Shown here piece after piece: positions 55,339-64,000 of a DNA stretch of 64,000 nucleotides (positions within the stretch are counted from its first letter, which is position 1; each line of letters starts with the position of its first letter). Source of the DNA: Prevotella sp. (GTDB lineage Bacteria; Bacteroidota; Bacteroidia; Bacteroidales; Bacteroidaceae); NCBI GenBank assembly GCA_017847725.1, contig JAGAXW010000025.1, positions 68,067-132,066 of the forward strand. The letters are read 5' to 3'. The position numbers and the translations under genes were made by a program. The notes beneath the pieces were generated by a model. It was not told the DNA's origin. It made no database searches and worked only from the letters and a program-made list of their open reading frames with translations.

Positions 55339-57162
55339 TTATTTATACAGGGGACCGAAATTCTGGCAGGCGCGATAGTCGGCACCTTCCTTGTCCATGC
55401 CGAAGGCATTCCATGCGGCGGGACGGAAGATGTCCTTGTCCTGTATGTTGTGCATGCATACGGGGATGCGCAGCATGGCACAGAGCGTAATCAGGTCGGC
55501 ACCCACGTGTCCGTAGCAGATGGCACCGTGGTTGGCTCCCCAGTTGTTCATGACGGAATAGACGTCCTTGAAGGCATCCTTTGCGGGGTCGAGACGGGGT
55601 ACAAACCAGGTGGTAGGCCATGTTGGGTCGGTGCGCTTGTCGAGGATGTCGTTTACGTTCTGTGGCAGGTCGACCGTCCAGCCCTCGGCCAGCTGCAGTA
55701 CGGGACCGAGGCCTGCGACGAGGTTGATGCGCAGCATGGTCATCGGCATTCCGCCGCGGGTGAGGAAGTGGCTTGAGTAGCCGCCGCCACGGAAGTAGTC
55801 GCGGTCGGCAGGCATCCAGCTGGTAGCCTTCAGGCAGGCTTCCACGTCGCTGTCGGTGAGCTCCCAGTGGGGCTTCATGACGGCCTTGCCGTCCTTGTCG
55901 CTGACGGCACCGGTGGCGTCGAGCGTAGTGGCACCGCTATTAATCAGGTGGATGAAGCCGTTGGCTGCTCCGCCCTCGGGCTTCCAGCCGCTGACGCGCT
56001 CTACGGCCTCAGGGCTCCAATAGGTGCGGATGTCGGAGAACATGACGCCGCGGTTGGTCAGCAGGTGGCCGAAAAGCATGGAGATGCCGTTGAGCGAGTC
56101 GTTCTCAGTGGCCAGCGTGTAGGCCTCGCGCGGACCGTTCCAGTCGAACGAGGTGCACATCAGGGATTCGGGGAAGTCGAAGTTGGGCTTGTAGTCGGTC
56201 CACTGGCGCTGTCCCTGCACGCCGGCAGCAATGGCGTTGTGGCCGATGGCCTCTTCCTTGTAGCCCATCTGGAGCAACTTGTCGGAGCCTTGCATCAGGT
56301 CGCGGATAATCATCATGCTCTTTACGGTGAACTCCCAGTCCTGGTCTTTCTCCTCGCGGTTCTTTCCCTTTCCCTTGCCGTTGAAGGTGGTCATGGGAAC
56401 GCCGGGGAACAGCGGACGGTCTTCGTTGTAGTCGTGACCCTCCTGGGGCTTGCAGTATTTGTCTACCCACTGCATGGCGCGCTCGAACTCCTCCTTGTCA
56501 TAGATGCCAAAGTCGACACGGCGCAGGATTTCCACCAACGACACATACTCTGTGCGCATGCCAAGGTACTGCTGCATGAAGTCGGCGTTGACAATCGAGC
56601 CGGCAATACCCATGCAGGTGTTGCCCAGTGAGAGGTATGACTTGCCGCGCATGGTGGCGACGGCCTGTGCGGCGCGGGCGAAGCGCAGCAACTTCTCAGC
56701 GACGTCGGCGGGGATGGTGTTGTCGTCGAGGTCCTGCACGTCATGGCCATAGATGCCATAGGCGGGCAGTCCCTTCTGTGCGTGGGCGGCCAGCACGGCA
56801 GCCAGGTAGACGGCGCCGGGGCGCTCCGTACCGTTGAAGCCCCATACGGCTTTGGGGTAGGTGGGGTTCATGTCCATGGTCTCAGAGCCGTAGCACCAAC
56901 AGGAGGTGACGGTGATAGTTGAGCCGACGCCCTCGCGCTCAAACTGCTCGGCACACTGGGCCGACTCGCCGACGCGACCGATGGTGGTGTTGGAGATGAC
57001 ACACTCGACGGGCGAGCCGTCGCCGTTTCTCAGGTTCGACTCGATGAGCTGTTTCACGGCCTTGGCCAGATTCATGGTCTTCTCTTCAAGGCCTTCGCGG
57101 ATGCCGCCCTGGCGACCATCGATGGTGGGGCGAATGCCGATTTTAGGGTAGTTTGCTTTCAT
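55339..57162 (-). CDS. fucI: L-fucose isomerase
   Basis: A 607-residue cytoplasmic enzyme close in length to the 591-residue E. coli FucI, starting [20 protein letters not shown]. It contains [28 protein letters not shown] and [18 protein letters not shown], all family-typical. It converts L-fucose to L-fuculose; enzymes of this family also isomerise D-arabinose, and L-galactose can be a substrate. It sits between the SSS transporter (6 bp) and esterase genes. No fuculokinase or fuculose-1-phosphate aldolase gene is in the window. Confidence 0.93.
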   Translation of the reverse strand: MKANYPKIGIRPTIDGRQGGIREGLEEKTMNLAKAVKQLIESNLRNGDGSPVECVISNTTIGRVGESAQCAEQFEREGVGSTITVTSCWCYGSETMDMNPTYPKAVWGFNGTERPGAVYLAAVLAAHAQKGLPAYGIYGHDVQDLDDNTIPADVAEKLLRFARAAQAVATMRGKSYLSLGNTCMGIAGSIVNADFMQQYLGMRTEYVSLVEILRRVDFGIYDKEEFERAMQWVDKYCKPQEGHDYNEDRPLFPGVPMTTFNGKGKGKNREEKDQDWEFTVKSMMIIRDLMQGSDKLLQMGYKEEAIGHNAIAAGVQGQRQWTDYKPNFDFPESLMCTSFDWNGPREAYTLATENDSLNGISMLFGHLLTNRGVMFSDIRTYWSPEAVERVSGWKPEGGAANGFIHLINSGATTLDATGAVSDKDGKAVMKPHWELTDSDVEACLKATSWMPADRDYFRGGGYSSHFLTRGGMPMTMLRINLVAGLGPVLQLAEGWTVDLPQNVNDILDKRTDPTWPTTWFVPRLDPAKDAFKDVYSVMNNWGANHGAICYGHVGADLITLCAMLRIPVCMHNIQDKDIFRPAAWNAFGMDKEGADYRACQNFGPLYK

Positions 57163-57168
57163 ATGAAT

Positions 57169-58680
57169 TTACTTGTTTTTGAATAGATACGTGAGAAAAA
57201 ATCCTACCAGGAAGATGACACAGGTGCCTAGCACAATGGCGAGGTAGGGGTGCAGGTGAGGGCCGGGCAGCTGCCACATGTCGGCCAGCGATATCCAGCC
57301 GATGACGGCGACGCCGGCCAGACAGCCTGTGAGTGCTGCCAGGCGGTTGATGCGCTGGGGAATGCAGCCCAGCAGGAATAGTCCCAGCATGCCGCCGGAG
57401 AAGATGCTCGAGAGGGTCCACCAGGCATCGATGATGCTTTCTACGGATAGCATGGCGATGGCCACGCAGGCCCCTAACAGTCCCACGCCAAAGCTGCTTA
57501 GCCGGACGATGGCCAGCTCCAACTTCTGATGGCGGTGATGGTTGGCAGGGTCGTGGTGGCGCAGGTGGTCGGCCACGTTGCGGGCCTTCAGGAAGAAGGG
57601 ACGCACGTAGTCGGTCAGGATGATGGTGGCGGCAGAAGTCACGGAGGTAGACACCGTGCTCATGCCGGCTGCGAAGATGCTGGCAATGAGCAGTCCGCGC
57701 AGTCCTACGGGCAGTCCGTTGACGATGAAATAGGGGAACACGTAGTCGGGCTTCTGGGCTATCTCGGCAGGCAGTTCGGCCACTCCGGCCTGGTAGTAGG
57801 AGTAGAGCGCAGAGCCTATCAGGAAGAATAGGGCCGACACGGGGATGAACAGGTAGCCGCCGAAGAGGGCCGAGAACTTGGCGTCGGCGTCGGTCTTGGC
57901 AGCGTGGTAGCGCTGTACGTAGTTCTGGTCGATGCCGTAGTTCTGCAGGTTGATGAAGATGCCGTAGATGAGGCATACCCAGAAGGTGCTGGTGGTGAGG
58001 TCGCTGGTGAAGGCCCCCAGGGAGAACTTGTTGCCCTCCGGCGAGTTGGCTGCCAGGTCGAAGGTCTGCATGGGACCCTCCGGCATGGAGAACATCAGGA
58101 TGGCCAGGCAGAGCAGTGCGCCGCCTATCAGGATGATGCCCTGGATGGCGTCAGCCCAGATGACGGCCTTCAGTCCGCCCATCATCGAATAGACGATGAT
58201 GCCGATGCTGGTGAGGATGATAACCATGTGCATGTCCCAACCCATCAGGATGTACATCGGGACGGCCAGCAGATAGAGGATGGAACCCATGCGAGCCACC
58301 TGCGTCAGCAGGTAGCAGGCAGAGGCGTAGAGGCGTGCCCATGCGCCAAACTTCTCCTCCAGAAACGTGTAGGCTGAGACGGAGCCCGAGTGCCGGTAGA
58401 ACGGTACGAAGTATTTGGCTGCGAAGTAGCTGGCGATGGGGATGGACAGTGAGAACACAAAGGCGTTCCAGTCGGCAGCGAAGGCCTTGCCCGGATAGCC
58501 GATGTAGGAAATGCTCGACACGTAGGTGGCGAATATCGACATGCCCACCACCCAGCCGGGTATGCTGTGCCCTGCCGAGGTGAATTCGTCGGCCGAAGAG
58601 CCTTTCTTGAAGAACGAGCAGCCGAAGATGACTACCCCCAGCGTGAAGAGGATGAAGATGACGAAATCGACTACATGCAT
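57169..58680 (-). CDS. Sodium:solute symporter (SSS) family transporter
   Basis: A 503-residue inner-membrane protein with about 13 hydrophobic helices. Features: GHSIPGWVVGMSIFATYVSSISYIGYPGKAF near the N-terminus, GGLKAVIWADAIQG, and the cytoplasmic loop with ASIFAAGMSTVSTSVTS. Homologues carry sugars, sialic acids or other organic anions with sodium. Here it is placed between FucI and a DapA-type aldolase, so it probably imports a product of the local glycosidases, for example a keto sugar acid or a deoxy sugar. The start overlaps the preceding stop by 10 bases. Confidence 0.85.
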   Translation of the reverse strand: MHVVDFVIFILFTLGVVIFGCSFFKKGSSADEFTSAGHSIPGWVVGMSIFATYVSSISYIGYPGKAFAADWNAFVFSLSIPIASYFAAKYFVPFYRHSGSVSAYTFLEEKFGAWARLYASACYLLTQVARMGSILYLLAVPMYILMGWDMHMVIILTSIGIIVYSMMGGLKAVIWADAIQGIILIGGALLCLAILMFSMPEGPMQTFDLAANSPEGNKFSLGAFTSDLTTSTFWVCLIYGIFINLQNYGIDQNYVQRYHAAKTDADAKFSALFGGYLFIPVSALFFLIGSALYSYYQAGVAELPAEIAQKPDYVFPYFIVNGLPVGLRGLLIASIFAAGMSTVSTSVTSAATIILTDYVRPFFLKARNVADHLRHHDPANHHRHQKLELAIVRLSSFGVGLLGACVAIAMLSVESIIDAWWTLSSIFSGGMLGLFLLGCIPQRINRLAALTGCLAGVAVIGWISLADMWQLPGPHLHPYLAIVLGTCVIFLVGFFLTYLFKNK

Positions 58681-59609
58681 AGCTTGCCGTCTTTAATGGG
58701 GAGAGCTGCTAACGCCTGGCGTATCTTCTCACGCTCGGGTGCCTCAAACTTGTAGAACGGCGAAGCCACGAAGTCGTCGTTGATGATGCCCAGTAGCGAC
58801 AGGGCACACTTCAGTCCCTTCAGATAGCTCGAGCCGTGCTTGCCCACCGTGTAGATAGTGGTGGAGATCTGCATGATCAGCTGTTGCAGCTTCAGCACGG
58901 TATCCATGTCGCGGTTCTTGGCTGCGTTGTACATGCCCACATACAGTTCGGGGAACATGTTGGCACCGCCGTTGATGCCTCCGTGGCCGCCCAGCAGAAC
59001 GCACTCGCCGGTAATCTCCTCGGGGCCTACCAGCATGGCGAAGTCCTTGCGGTGCTGCATCTTGTACATCACGGACTGGAAGTAGACGGCATTGGCCGAC
59101 GAGTCCTTGAAGCCGACCACCTGCGGATTTTCGGCAATGCGCCTGACGGTGTCGGGGCCAAAGCTGACCTTCACGTGCGACGGCATGTTGTAGAGGAATA
59201 CGGGTAGCGGCAACTGGGGCACCAGCTCCTCATAGAACTGGGCAAGCTCGGGCTGGCCAGTGGCAAAATAGTAGGGGGGAGCACTGACGACGCCGTCGGC
59301 ACCATAGTCGGCAGCCTTTCGGGCCAGCCGGATGCTCTCTTCTATCGACGTGTCGGTAATACAGGCCAGCAGGGGAAGGCGGCCGCGGTTGATGCGGCAC
59401 GACTCCTTGATCATCTGCTTGCGCACGTCGTACGAGAGGCTTTGCTCCTCGCCTGTCGTGCCGAGCACGAACAGTCCGTGGACGCCGCCGGCTATCAGGT
59501 GTTCAATCAGTCGCTCGAGGCTCTCGACGTCGAGGGTCTCATTGTCTTTCAAGGGGGTAACGAGCGGCGGGATGATGCCGCTCAGGGGTGTTCTGAAATT
59601 AGGTGTCAT
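58671..59609 (-). CDS. DapA-family aldolase/dehydratase (candidate keto-acid sugar aldolase)
   Basis: A 312-residue class I aldolase fold enzyme. The Schiff-base lysine is Lys168 in VGFKDSS, the catalytic tyrosine is Tyr140 in FLYNMPSH, and LGTTGEEQSLS near 49-59 is the pyruvate-binding loop. Members include dihydrodipicolinate synthase, N-acetylneuraminate lyase and 2-keto-3-deoxy sugar acid aldolases. Lysine biosynthesis is unlikely given its position in a carbohydrate operon with SSS, FucI and GH78 genes. A KDO- or Dha-cleaving aldolase is attractive because the locus has candidate ulosonic acid-releasing enzymes, but the sequence alone does not fix the substrate. Confidence 0.82.
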   Translation of the reverse strand: MTPNFRTPLSGIIPPLVTPLKDNETLDVESLERLIEHLIAGGVHGLFVLGTTGEEQSLSYDVRKQMIKESCRINRGRLPLLACITDTSIEESIRLARKAADYGADGVVSAPPYYFATGQPELAQFYEELVPQLPLPVFLYNMPSHVKVSFGPDTVRRIAENPQVVGFKDSSANAVYFQSVMYKMQHRKDFAMLVGPEEITGECVLLGGHGGINGGANMFPELYVGMYNAAKNRDMDTVLKLQQLIMQISTTIYTVGKHGSSYLKGLKCALSLLGIINDDFVASPFYKFEAPEREKIRQALAALPIKDGKLCM

Positions 59610-59641
59610 AGCTATGATTAGTTTTTACATTTAAGACGTTT

Positions 59642-61900
59642 TCACTGTTTTGTTGTCATCACTTGTTCACTCCATGTGTGGTGGCCGGCTCCGACGTGGT
59701 GGACGGTGTGGCTGTAGGGCATGGTGACGTCGGCAGTGCATCCTTGCGGAATGTCGACGTCGAGCGTGAGGCGTGCTTGCTTGATGTACCACGCCACGCG
59801 TATGTCGCCCGTCGAGCCGCGACACCAGGTGAGGTCGCCTACGGGATGGGGAGCTATCTCGACGTGCTCACCGTGGCGCCAGATGCCCAGGAAGTAGGGG
59901 ATGAGCAGATTGTTCAGGTGCCCCATCATGAAGTGGTTCATCGAGGCGCCGTGCTCCGGGTTCCACTGCTCGGTCAGCGTGGTGTGCCCCAGTTTAATCT
60001 GGTAGCCATAGCCGGGCACGTCGTAGTGGTTGAGCATCTGATAGAGCAGTTCCTGCTGACCATTGTGGATGAGCGCATTGAAAAGATAGCGATTGCCCAC
60101 GTCGCCCGTGGTGAGGCGGTTGCCGTGGCGACGGATGTCGTCGACAAGGTTCTGCACAACGGCCTCGCGGTCGCCGTCGGGTACGAGCCCCATCTCCAGA
60201 GCGATGGCGTTGGCACACTGGCTCCCCGTGCCAAACTGGTGGGTGTCGGGGTGGTAGAACTCGCGGATGAACGCCGTGCGGATGCTGTCAGCCCGTGGCG
60301 CCCCCATCAGCTTGTTCCACCAGTAGTAGTGGGCGGTAGACACCAGTGGCATGGGGGTGTTCTGGGCAAAGCCGGCACGCCCCGGACCGAAGTCGTACCA
60401 GTCGCCGAGTCCTTGTCTGAGGATATAGGCGGAGTCCTGCGTGGCCAGATAGTCCGTGTAGCGCTCCATCTGCTGACGGTATTGGCGCAGCAGGCTGTCG
60501 TCGCCATAGTAGTCGCGGTAGAGGAAGGGCAGTGCGATGAAGGCACCTCCCCATTCGGGCGACTCGAGGAATGGCGGTGCCCACGAACCTTCGAAGACAC
60601 ACAGGTTGGGGGCTATCTCCGGCAGGGCCCCGCTGGGCTGCTGGGCGTCGGCGATGTTCTGCATGGTCTGCTCGATGAACGAGCGGCAGTCATAGTTGCT
60701 GACCAGTCCCTCGCCGTTCAGCCAGTCTTGTTCCAGCCAGCCCAGCTTCTCGCGGTGCGGACAGTCCGTCCATACTGACTGCCAGTTGGAGCGGATGGCA
60801 CGGTCTATCAGTCGGTAGGCGTCATTGAACAGCGTGTTGGAACAGACGAAAGAGCCTGTCTTGCGGGCAGAATTGTAGACGAAGCATGACTCGACGCCTT
60901 TCAGCGCGTCGAGGTCGCCCTCTATCTGCAAATAGCGATAGCCGTAGTAGGAGAACCGGGGGTGCCACGCGACGCGTCCTGTCCCCCTCAGGGTGTAGGT
61001 GTAGTAGTGCGGCCGTCCTGTCTGCTTCTGGTTCACCAGTCCTTCCTTGGTCAGTGTCTCGCCGGGCGTTATCTTCAGACGCTGCCCACTCTTGCCCATG
61101 ACGGTGATTTCGGGGAAGCCGCTGAGGTTCTGCCCCATGTCGAGCACCAGCACCGAGTCGTTGCGCACGGTGTCCTTGACGGCGAAGCGCTCCATGATTC
61201 TTACGGGCTCGGCTATCTGTTTTCTGAGCACGCCGAGGGGTGCCTGCTGTATGACGGCGGGGCGCCAGTCGGTGGGTGTGATGCGGTCGTCGAAGTCCTC
61301 GCCGCCATAGATGCTGTTGAAGGTGATGGGACTGTATGCCCACTGCCACGAGCCGTCGCTGACGTAGTCTGCCGTGTGTCCGTCCTCGTATGCTACGTAC
61401 AGCCGGAACAGCAGTGTCGGCGGGCCGAACGCAATCTTCATCTTGGCGTAGCGGCGCCCCTGTTCGTTATAGAATCCGTTGCCCAGCAACACCTGCACGT
61501 CGTTCTCCCGGGCCAGCATGGCCGTCACGTCGTACTCGTTGTAGAAGATGCTCTTGTCGTAGTCGCTCCACAGGGGCGCAAACTCGGCGTTGCCCACTTT
61601 CGCGCCGTTGATGGTCAGCTCGTAGAACCCCAGTCCGCAGATGTAGACGGTGGCCCGGCGTATGCCGCCCTCCAGCCGTATCATCTTGCGCAGACTGATG
61701 CTGCGTGCCGACATGGTGTCCACGGCAGCCCAGGCGGCCTTGACGGCAGGCTCCTTCAGTTTGGCGCCCGTGAAGTTGCGCCCTTGTGGCAGCCTGGCCT
61801 GCTGGCGCGTCATGTGGCCAATCCACTGTGCGGCTCCGAAGTCGTCGGCCAGCGTGGAAAGGCTCCACAGTGTACATAGGATGAACGACAGGATTCTCAT
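59642..61900 (-). CDS. GH78-type alpha-L-rhamnosidase (CPHREKLGW subgroup)
   Basis: A 752-residue exported enzyme with signal peptide MRILSFILCTLWSLSTLA. It has the N-terminal beta domains (GLGFYELTINGAKVG; MGQNLSGFPEI) and the (alpha/alpha)6 barrel with TDCPHREKLGWLEQDW, which replaces the classic CPQRDER sequence, then GLGDWYDFGPG. This marks a distinct subgroup, perhaps with different linkage preference from the GH78 domain at 41240-45316. It starts within four bases of the upstream stop (ATGA at 61897-61900). The start at 61900 was chosen because it opens with the signal peptide. Confidence 0.85.
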   Translation of the reverse strand: MRILSFILCTLWSLSTLADDFGAAQWIGHMTRQQARLPQGRNFTGAKLKEPAVKAAWAAVDTMSARSISLRKMIRLEGGIRRATVYICGLGFYELTINGAKVGNAEFAPLWSDYDKSIFYNEYDVTAMLARENDVQVLLGNGFYNEQGRRYAKMKIAFGPPTLLFRLYVAYEDGHTADYVSDGSWQWAYSPITFNSIYGGEDFDDRITPTDWRPAVIQQAPLGVLRKQIAEPVRIMERFAVKDTVRNDSVLVLDMGQNLSGFPEITVMGKSGQRLKITPGETLTKEGLVNQKQTGRPHYYTYTLRGTGRVAWHPRFSYYGYRYLQIEGDLDALKGVESCFVYNSARKTGSFVCSNTLFNDAYRLIDRAIRSNWQSVWTDCPHREKLGWLEQDWLNGEGLVSNYDCRSFIEQTMQNIADAQQPSGALPEIAPNLCVFEGSWAPPFLESPEWGGAFIALPFLYRDYYGDDSLLRQYRQQMERYTDYLATQDSAYILRQGLGDWYDFGPGRAGFAQNTPMPLVSTAHYYWWNKLMGAPRADSIRTAFIREFYHPDTHQFGTGSQCANAIALEMGLVPDGDREAVVQNLVDDIRRHGNRLTTGDVGNRYLFNALIHNGQQELLYQMLNHYDVPGYGYQIKLGHTTLTEQWNPEHGASMNHFMMGHLNNLLIPYFLGIWRHGEHVEIAPHPVGDLTWCRGSTGDIRVAWYIKQARLTLDVDIPQGCTADVTMPYSHTVHHVGAGHHTWSEQVMTTKQ

Positions 61901-64000
61901 AGGGCGTTGGGGATAATGAGTTTGCCCATATCGCTGCGCTGGCCGACGCATCGGCCGTTGACATAGACCTTCAGGCCTTTTCCCTGATGATAGCGCGAGC
62001 CGTCACGGTCCCAGACGATGGTGATGTCGTGGCCGTGATAGCGCACGTTGTCTAAGCAGAAGTAGCTCCACTTGTCCTCAGGCAGCAGCGGGTTGACCTC
62101 GATGGTGTTGTCCTGGCGGGGACGCAGACCGCAGATGCCGGTGATGATGAGGTCGTTCCACGTCGAGTGGTTGTAGTAGCGTGAGCGCTCCTGGTCGCCC
62201 TTCAGCCAGTAGCCGGTCGTCTCGTCGAGATACTCGCCGATGTATGGCTTGCCGCGCATGTGCTGGCTTTGCATGTACTTCTCCATCTCTGCATAGAAGA
62301 GCGAGTCGCCGACCACGGGCTTGCTGTAGTCGTTGAGGTAGTTGGCCATGGCCGTCAGGGTCTGACTGGTGGCGAAGGGCCATACGGCGCCGTCCCATTC
62401 GCACTTGCCCACACCGTGGGTGCGGAACTGTGGGTGGCGGCGTTCGGCAGTGGTCAGTCCGTAGGGGGCCGAGAAGCCGCTTGGGTCGGCAGCCTGCAGC
62501 CAGGCTACGGCATATCGGGCCTCGTCCTTGGCCATGTGGGTGTACCAGGGCATGAAGCCGATGGCTTCGCGGACGTTGGCGCTGGAGTCGATGCGGTGGG
62601 TCTCGAAGAAGGCGTGGCGCTCATTCCAGAGCCTGGCATGCACATTCTCCTTCAGTGCGGCGGCCTTGTCGAGATAGGTCTTGGCCTTGTCCTTGTCGCC
62701 CGCGAGCTGTGCGATGTGGCCGATGGCCCGGGCGTTGCCGTACATATAGCTGTTGATGCTGGGGCGCAGATACTTCTTCCTGCGTCCGCCGCTGATGGTC
62801 TCTTCCATGGCGTCCTGTACGTCGGCCTGCCAGTAGAGGATACCCCCCTCCAAATCTCCTCCTGCAGAGGAATCTCCCCCTCCACGCTGAGCATCAGAAT
62901 CTCCCCCTCTATCAGAGTTTCCCCCTCCACGCTGAGCATCAGAATCTCCCCCTCTACAGGAGGGGGCAGGGGGGAGGCCTCTTGTATGCGTACTCTCCCA
63001 GTGCTTATACTCCCACTCCAGTGATGGCAGCATGGATACTATCCAGTCCTTGCGGCCGTCTACGAGATAGCGGCCCCACATGGCGTGCGGCATCCACGAC
63101 GAGTAGTTGGCAATCTTCTTCATGGGTTGTCCGTTGTTGCCCTTGTACCATGTCTGCATAATCTGGTCGAGGTAGACGGGGTTGCGCAGCCAGCGGCTTT
63201 CCAGTATGTGGTGGCCGACGCCGGAGGCAATGAGGTTGTACTGGTCGGCATAGCTGCGGTTGACGAGGAACTCGGTCATCGCATAGCCCACGGGTGTCTG
63301 CCTGATGTGCTTTCTGAGGGTCCACCAGCGGAAGTACCACATCTCCTCGAAGTCATGGTTGGAACATTCGAAGAGCGGCACGTTCTGCGTCATCCACTGC
63401 CAGCTGTCCTTGTTGGGGATGGCCTGCCGGATGCCTTCCGGCTCCATCGTGTTGAAGTAGTCGACGTAGTGGCGGTAGTCGTTGTAGTGCAGCAGGGCGG
63501 CACTGCCGTCGGCGTCCGTGGCCGCCGTCTTGAAGTTGCTGATGGCATAGACGGCCAGCGGCTCGTCCTCGCCGGCATTCTCCAGCACGCCGTCCCAGTC
63601 GGCAGGGGTGTCGATGTCGGGGAAGGTGCGGCGGGCACCTGTGCGCAGCATGACGCGTTCTATCGACTCGACGGGCGCAAAGAACATGCGCTGTCCTGCT
63701 TTCTTGCCGTTGATGTATACTTCTATCAGTCGTCGGTCGACGCTGAGCACGGCCTTGACGTGGTAGACGGTGTTGGGCTCATACTTGCCCAGTCCGCCAA
63801 AGCGGGCACCGCCCTTGCAGCGCATCTCGCCCGCGTCGGTCAGTTCGATACGCGAGCAGGCCGTGCCGTGCTGGTCGAGGAATTCTATCTGCAGCAGTCC
63901 CGTGTTGTTCTGCCGTGCGCGCAGGTCGAACTCGACACTGAGTTCTCTGGTGGCTGGTATCTTGCGCTCCACGCGGGCATAGTCGAAGGGATTGCTGTCG
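61897..64000 (-). CDS. Exported-type (alpha/alpha)6 barrel glycosidase, N-terminus beyond window
   Basis: The frame continues past the right edge; 701 residues are visible. The first 150 form a beta-sandwich like the C-terminal domain of GH32/GH43-type propeller enzymes (SVDRRLIEVYINGKKAG). The rest is an (alpha/alpha)6 barrel of the MGH1-like/GH142-like type, with CEWDGAVWPFATSQTL and YNHSTWNDLIITGICGLRP, plus a short beta domain. A propeller before the sandwich would give the layout of the RG-II enzyme with GH143 and GH142 parts, so its upstream sequence is informative. A repeat-derived insertion of about 40 residues lies at 62870-62975. The GTG at 63972 is internal, not a start. Confidence 0.68.
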   Translation of the reverse strand, partial: DSNPFDYARVERKIPATRELSVEFDLRARQNNTGLLQIEFLDQHGTACSRIELTDAGEMRCKGGARFGGLGKYEPNTVYHVKAVLSVDRRLIEVYINGKKAGQRMFFAPVESIERVMLRTGARRTFPDIDTPADWDGVLENAGEDEPLAVYAISNFKTAATDADGSAALLHYNDYRHYVDYFNTMEPEGIRQAIPNKDSWQWMTQNVPLFECSNHDFEEMWYFRWWTLRKHIRQTPVGYAMTEFLVNRSYADQYNLIASGVGHHILESRWLRNPVYLDQIMQTWYKGNNGQPMKKIANYSSWMPHAMWGRYLVDGRKDWIVSMLPSLEWEYKHWESTHTRGLPPAPSCRGGDSDAQRGGGNSDRGGDSDAQRGGGDSSAGGDLEGGILYWQADVQDAMEETISGGRRKKYLRPSINSYMYGNARAIGHIAQLAGDKDKAKTYLDKAAALKENVHARLWNERHAFFETHRIDSSANVREAIGFMPWYTHMAKDEARYAVAWLQAADPSGFSAPYGLTTAERRHPQFRTHGVGKCEWDGAVWPFATSQTLTAMANYLNDYSKPVVGDSLFYAEMEKYMQSQHMRGKPYIGEYLDETTGYWLKGDQERSRYYNHSTWNDLIITGICGLRPRQDNTIEVNPLLPEDKWSYFCLDNVRYHGHDITIVWDRDGSRYHQGKGLKVYVNGRCVGQRSDMGKLIIPNAL
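62876..62956. repeat. 36-bp direct repeat inside glycosidase gene
   Basis: Two identical 36-bp copies (62876-62911 and 62921-62956) with a 45-bp period, each containing CCCCCTCCACGCTGAGCATC. The period equals 15 codons, so frame is kept, and the insertion encodes RGGDSDAQRGGG-type repeats. Pyrimidine-rich edges and a flanking AGGAGGGGGCAGGGGGGAGG suggest origin from the GC-rich repeat family nearby. Confidence 0.9.

Noticed and set aside
58671-59609. DapA for lysine biosynthesis
   Set aside because: The fold is shared, but overlap with a transporter gene and position in a glycan operon point to sugar acid catabolism.
62876-62956. CRISPR array
   Set aside because: Only two direct repeats, a 9-bp spacer and an uninterrupted reading frame; no cas genes.

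Overview
The window comes from a Bacteroidales genome, most likely Prevotella or a close relative. Three things point there. Many genes are preceded by the Bacteroidetes -7 promoter motif (TAnnTTTG, usually TATCTTTG or TACCTTTG) and lack Shine-Dalgarno sites. Several families are typical of the phylum (Fkp, MurF-Alr fusion, DUF4954, DUF3575, DUF5119, fimbrillins). The long glycoside hydrolases carry signal peptides. No rRNA, tRNA, CRISPR array, transposase or phage gene was seen.

Region 1 (1-18.4 kb) is mostly core metabolism and envelope: the end of a YfhO-like membrane protein, a fucose permease and a bifunctional fucokinase/GDP-fucose pyrophosphorylase on divergent promoters, a GSCFA protein, a MurF-alanine racemase fusion, a hexuronate-type MFS carrier, a nitroreductase, a B12-dependent ribonucleotide reductase, FolB, an N-acetylmuramoyl-L-alanine amidase, an MCE/MlaD protein, DnaA and NagB.

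Region 2 (18.4-26.5 kb) is a fimbria-type surface locus. A promoter at 18610 starts a leader of roughly 385 nt with a clear long-range double stem. It is followed by a membrane-anchored AraC-type regulator, a DUF3575 protein, a DUF5119 lipoprotein, a small unknown protein and two paralogous fimbrillin lipoproteins. The fimbrillins share their N-terminal module but carry different beta-helix-like C-terminal halves. A strong terminator ends the locus, and a 5'-truncated HEPN-domain gene fragment follows.

Region 3 (26.5-33.9 kb) holds HflX, DUF4954, an M16 peptidase and an AAA ATPase.

Region 4 (34.0-64.0 kb) is entirely on the minus strand and is a dense polysaccharide utilisation region. Enzyme types and fusions (GH95, GH140-type apiosidase, GH78 fused to a sialidase fold, beta-propeller fused to GH2 and malectin, a GH67N/GH20b-type glycosidase, a second GH78, an (alpha/alpha)6 barrel glycosidase, an STN-esterase) suggest breakdown of the side chains of rhamnogalacturonan II. 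Linked catabolic genes (L-fucose isomerase, SSS transporter, DapA-family aldolase) could process fucose, L-galactose and KDO or Dha released by these enzymes. No SusC/SusD pair or hybrid two-component sensor lies in the window, so the locus is either incomplete here or split. Between the two glycosidase operons sits a separate, translationally coupled sigma-factor operon. GC-rich palindromic repeats occur only in this region, and several are inserted in frame within genes.
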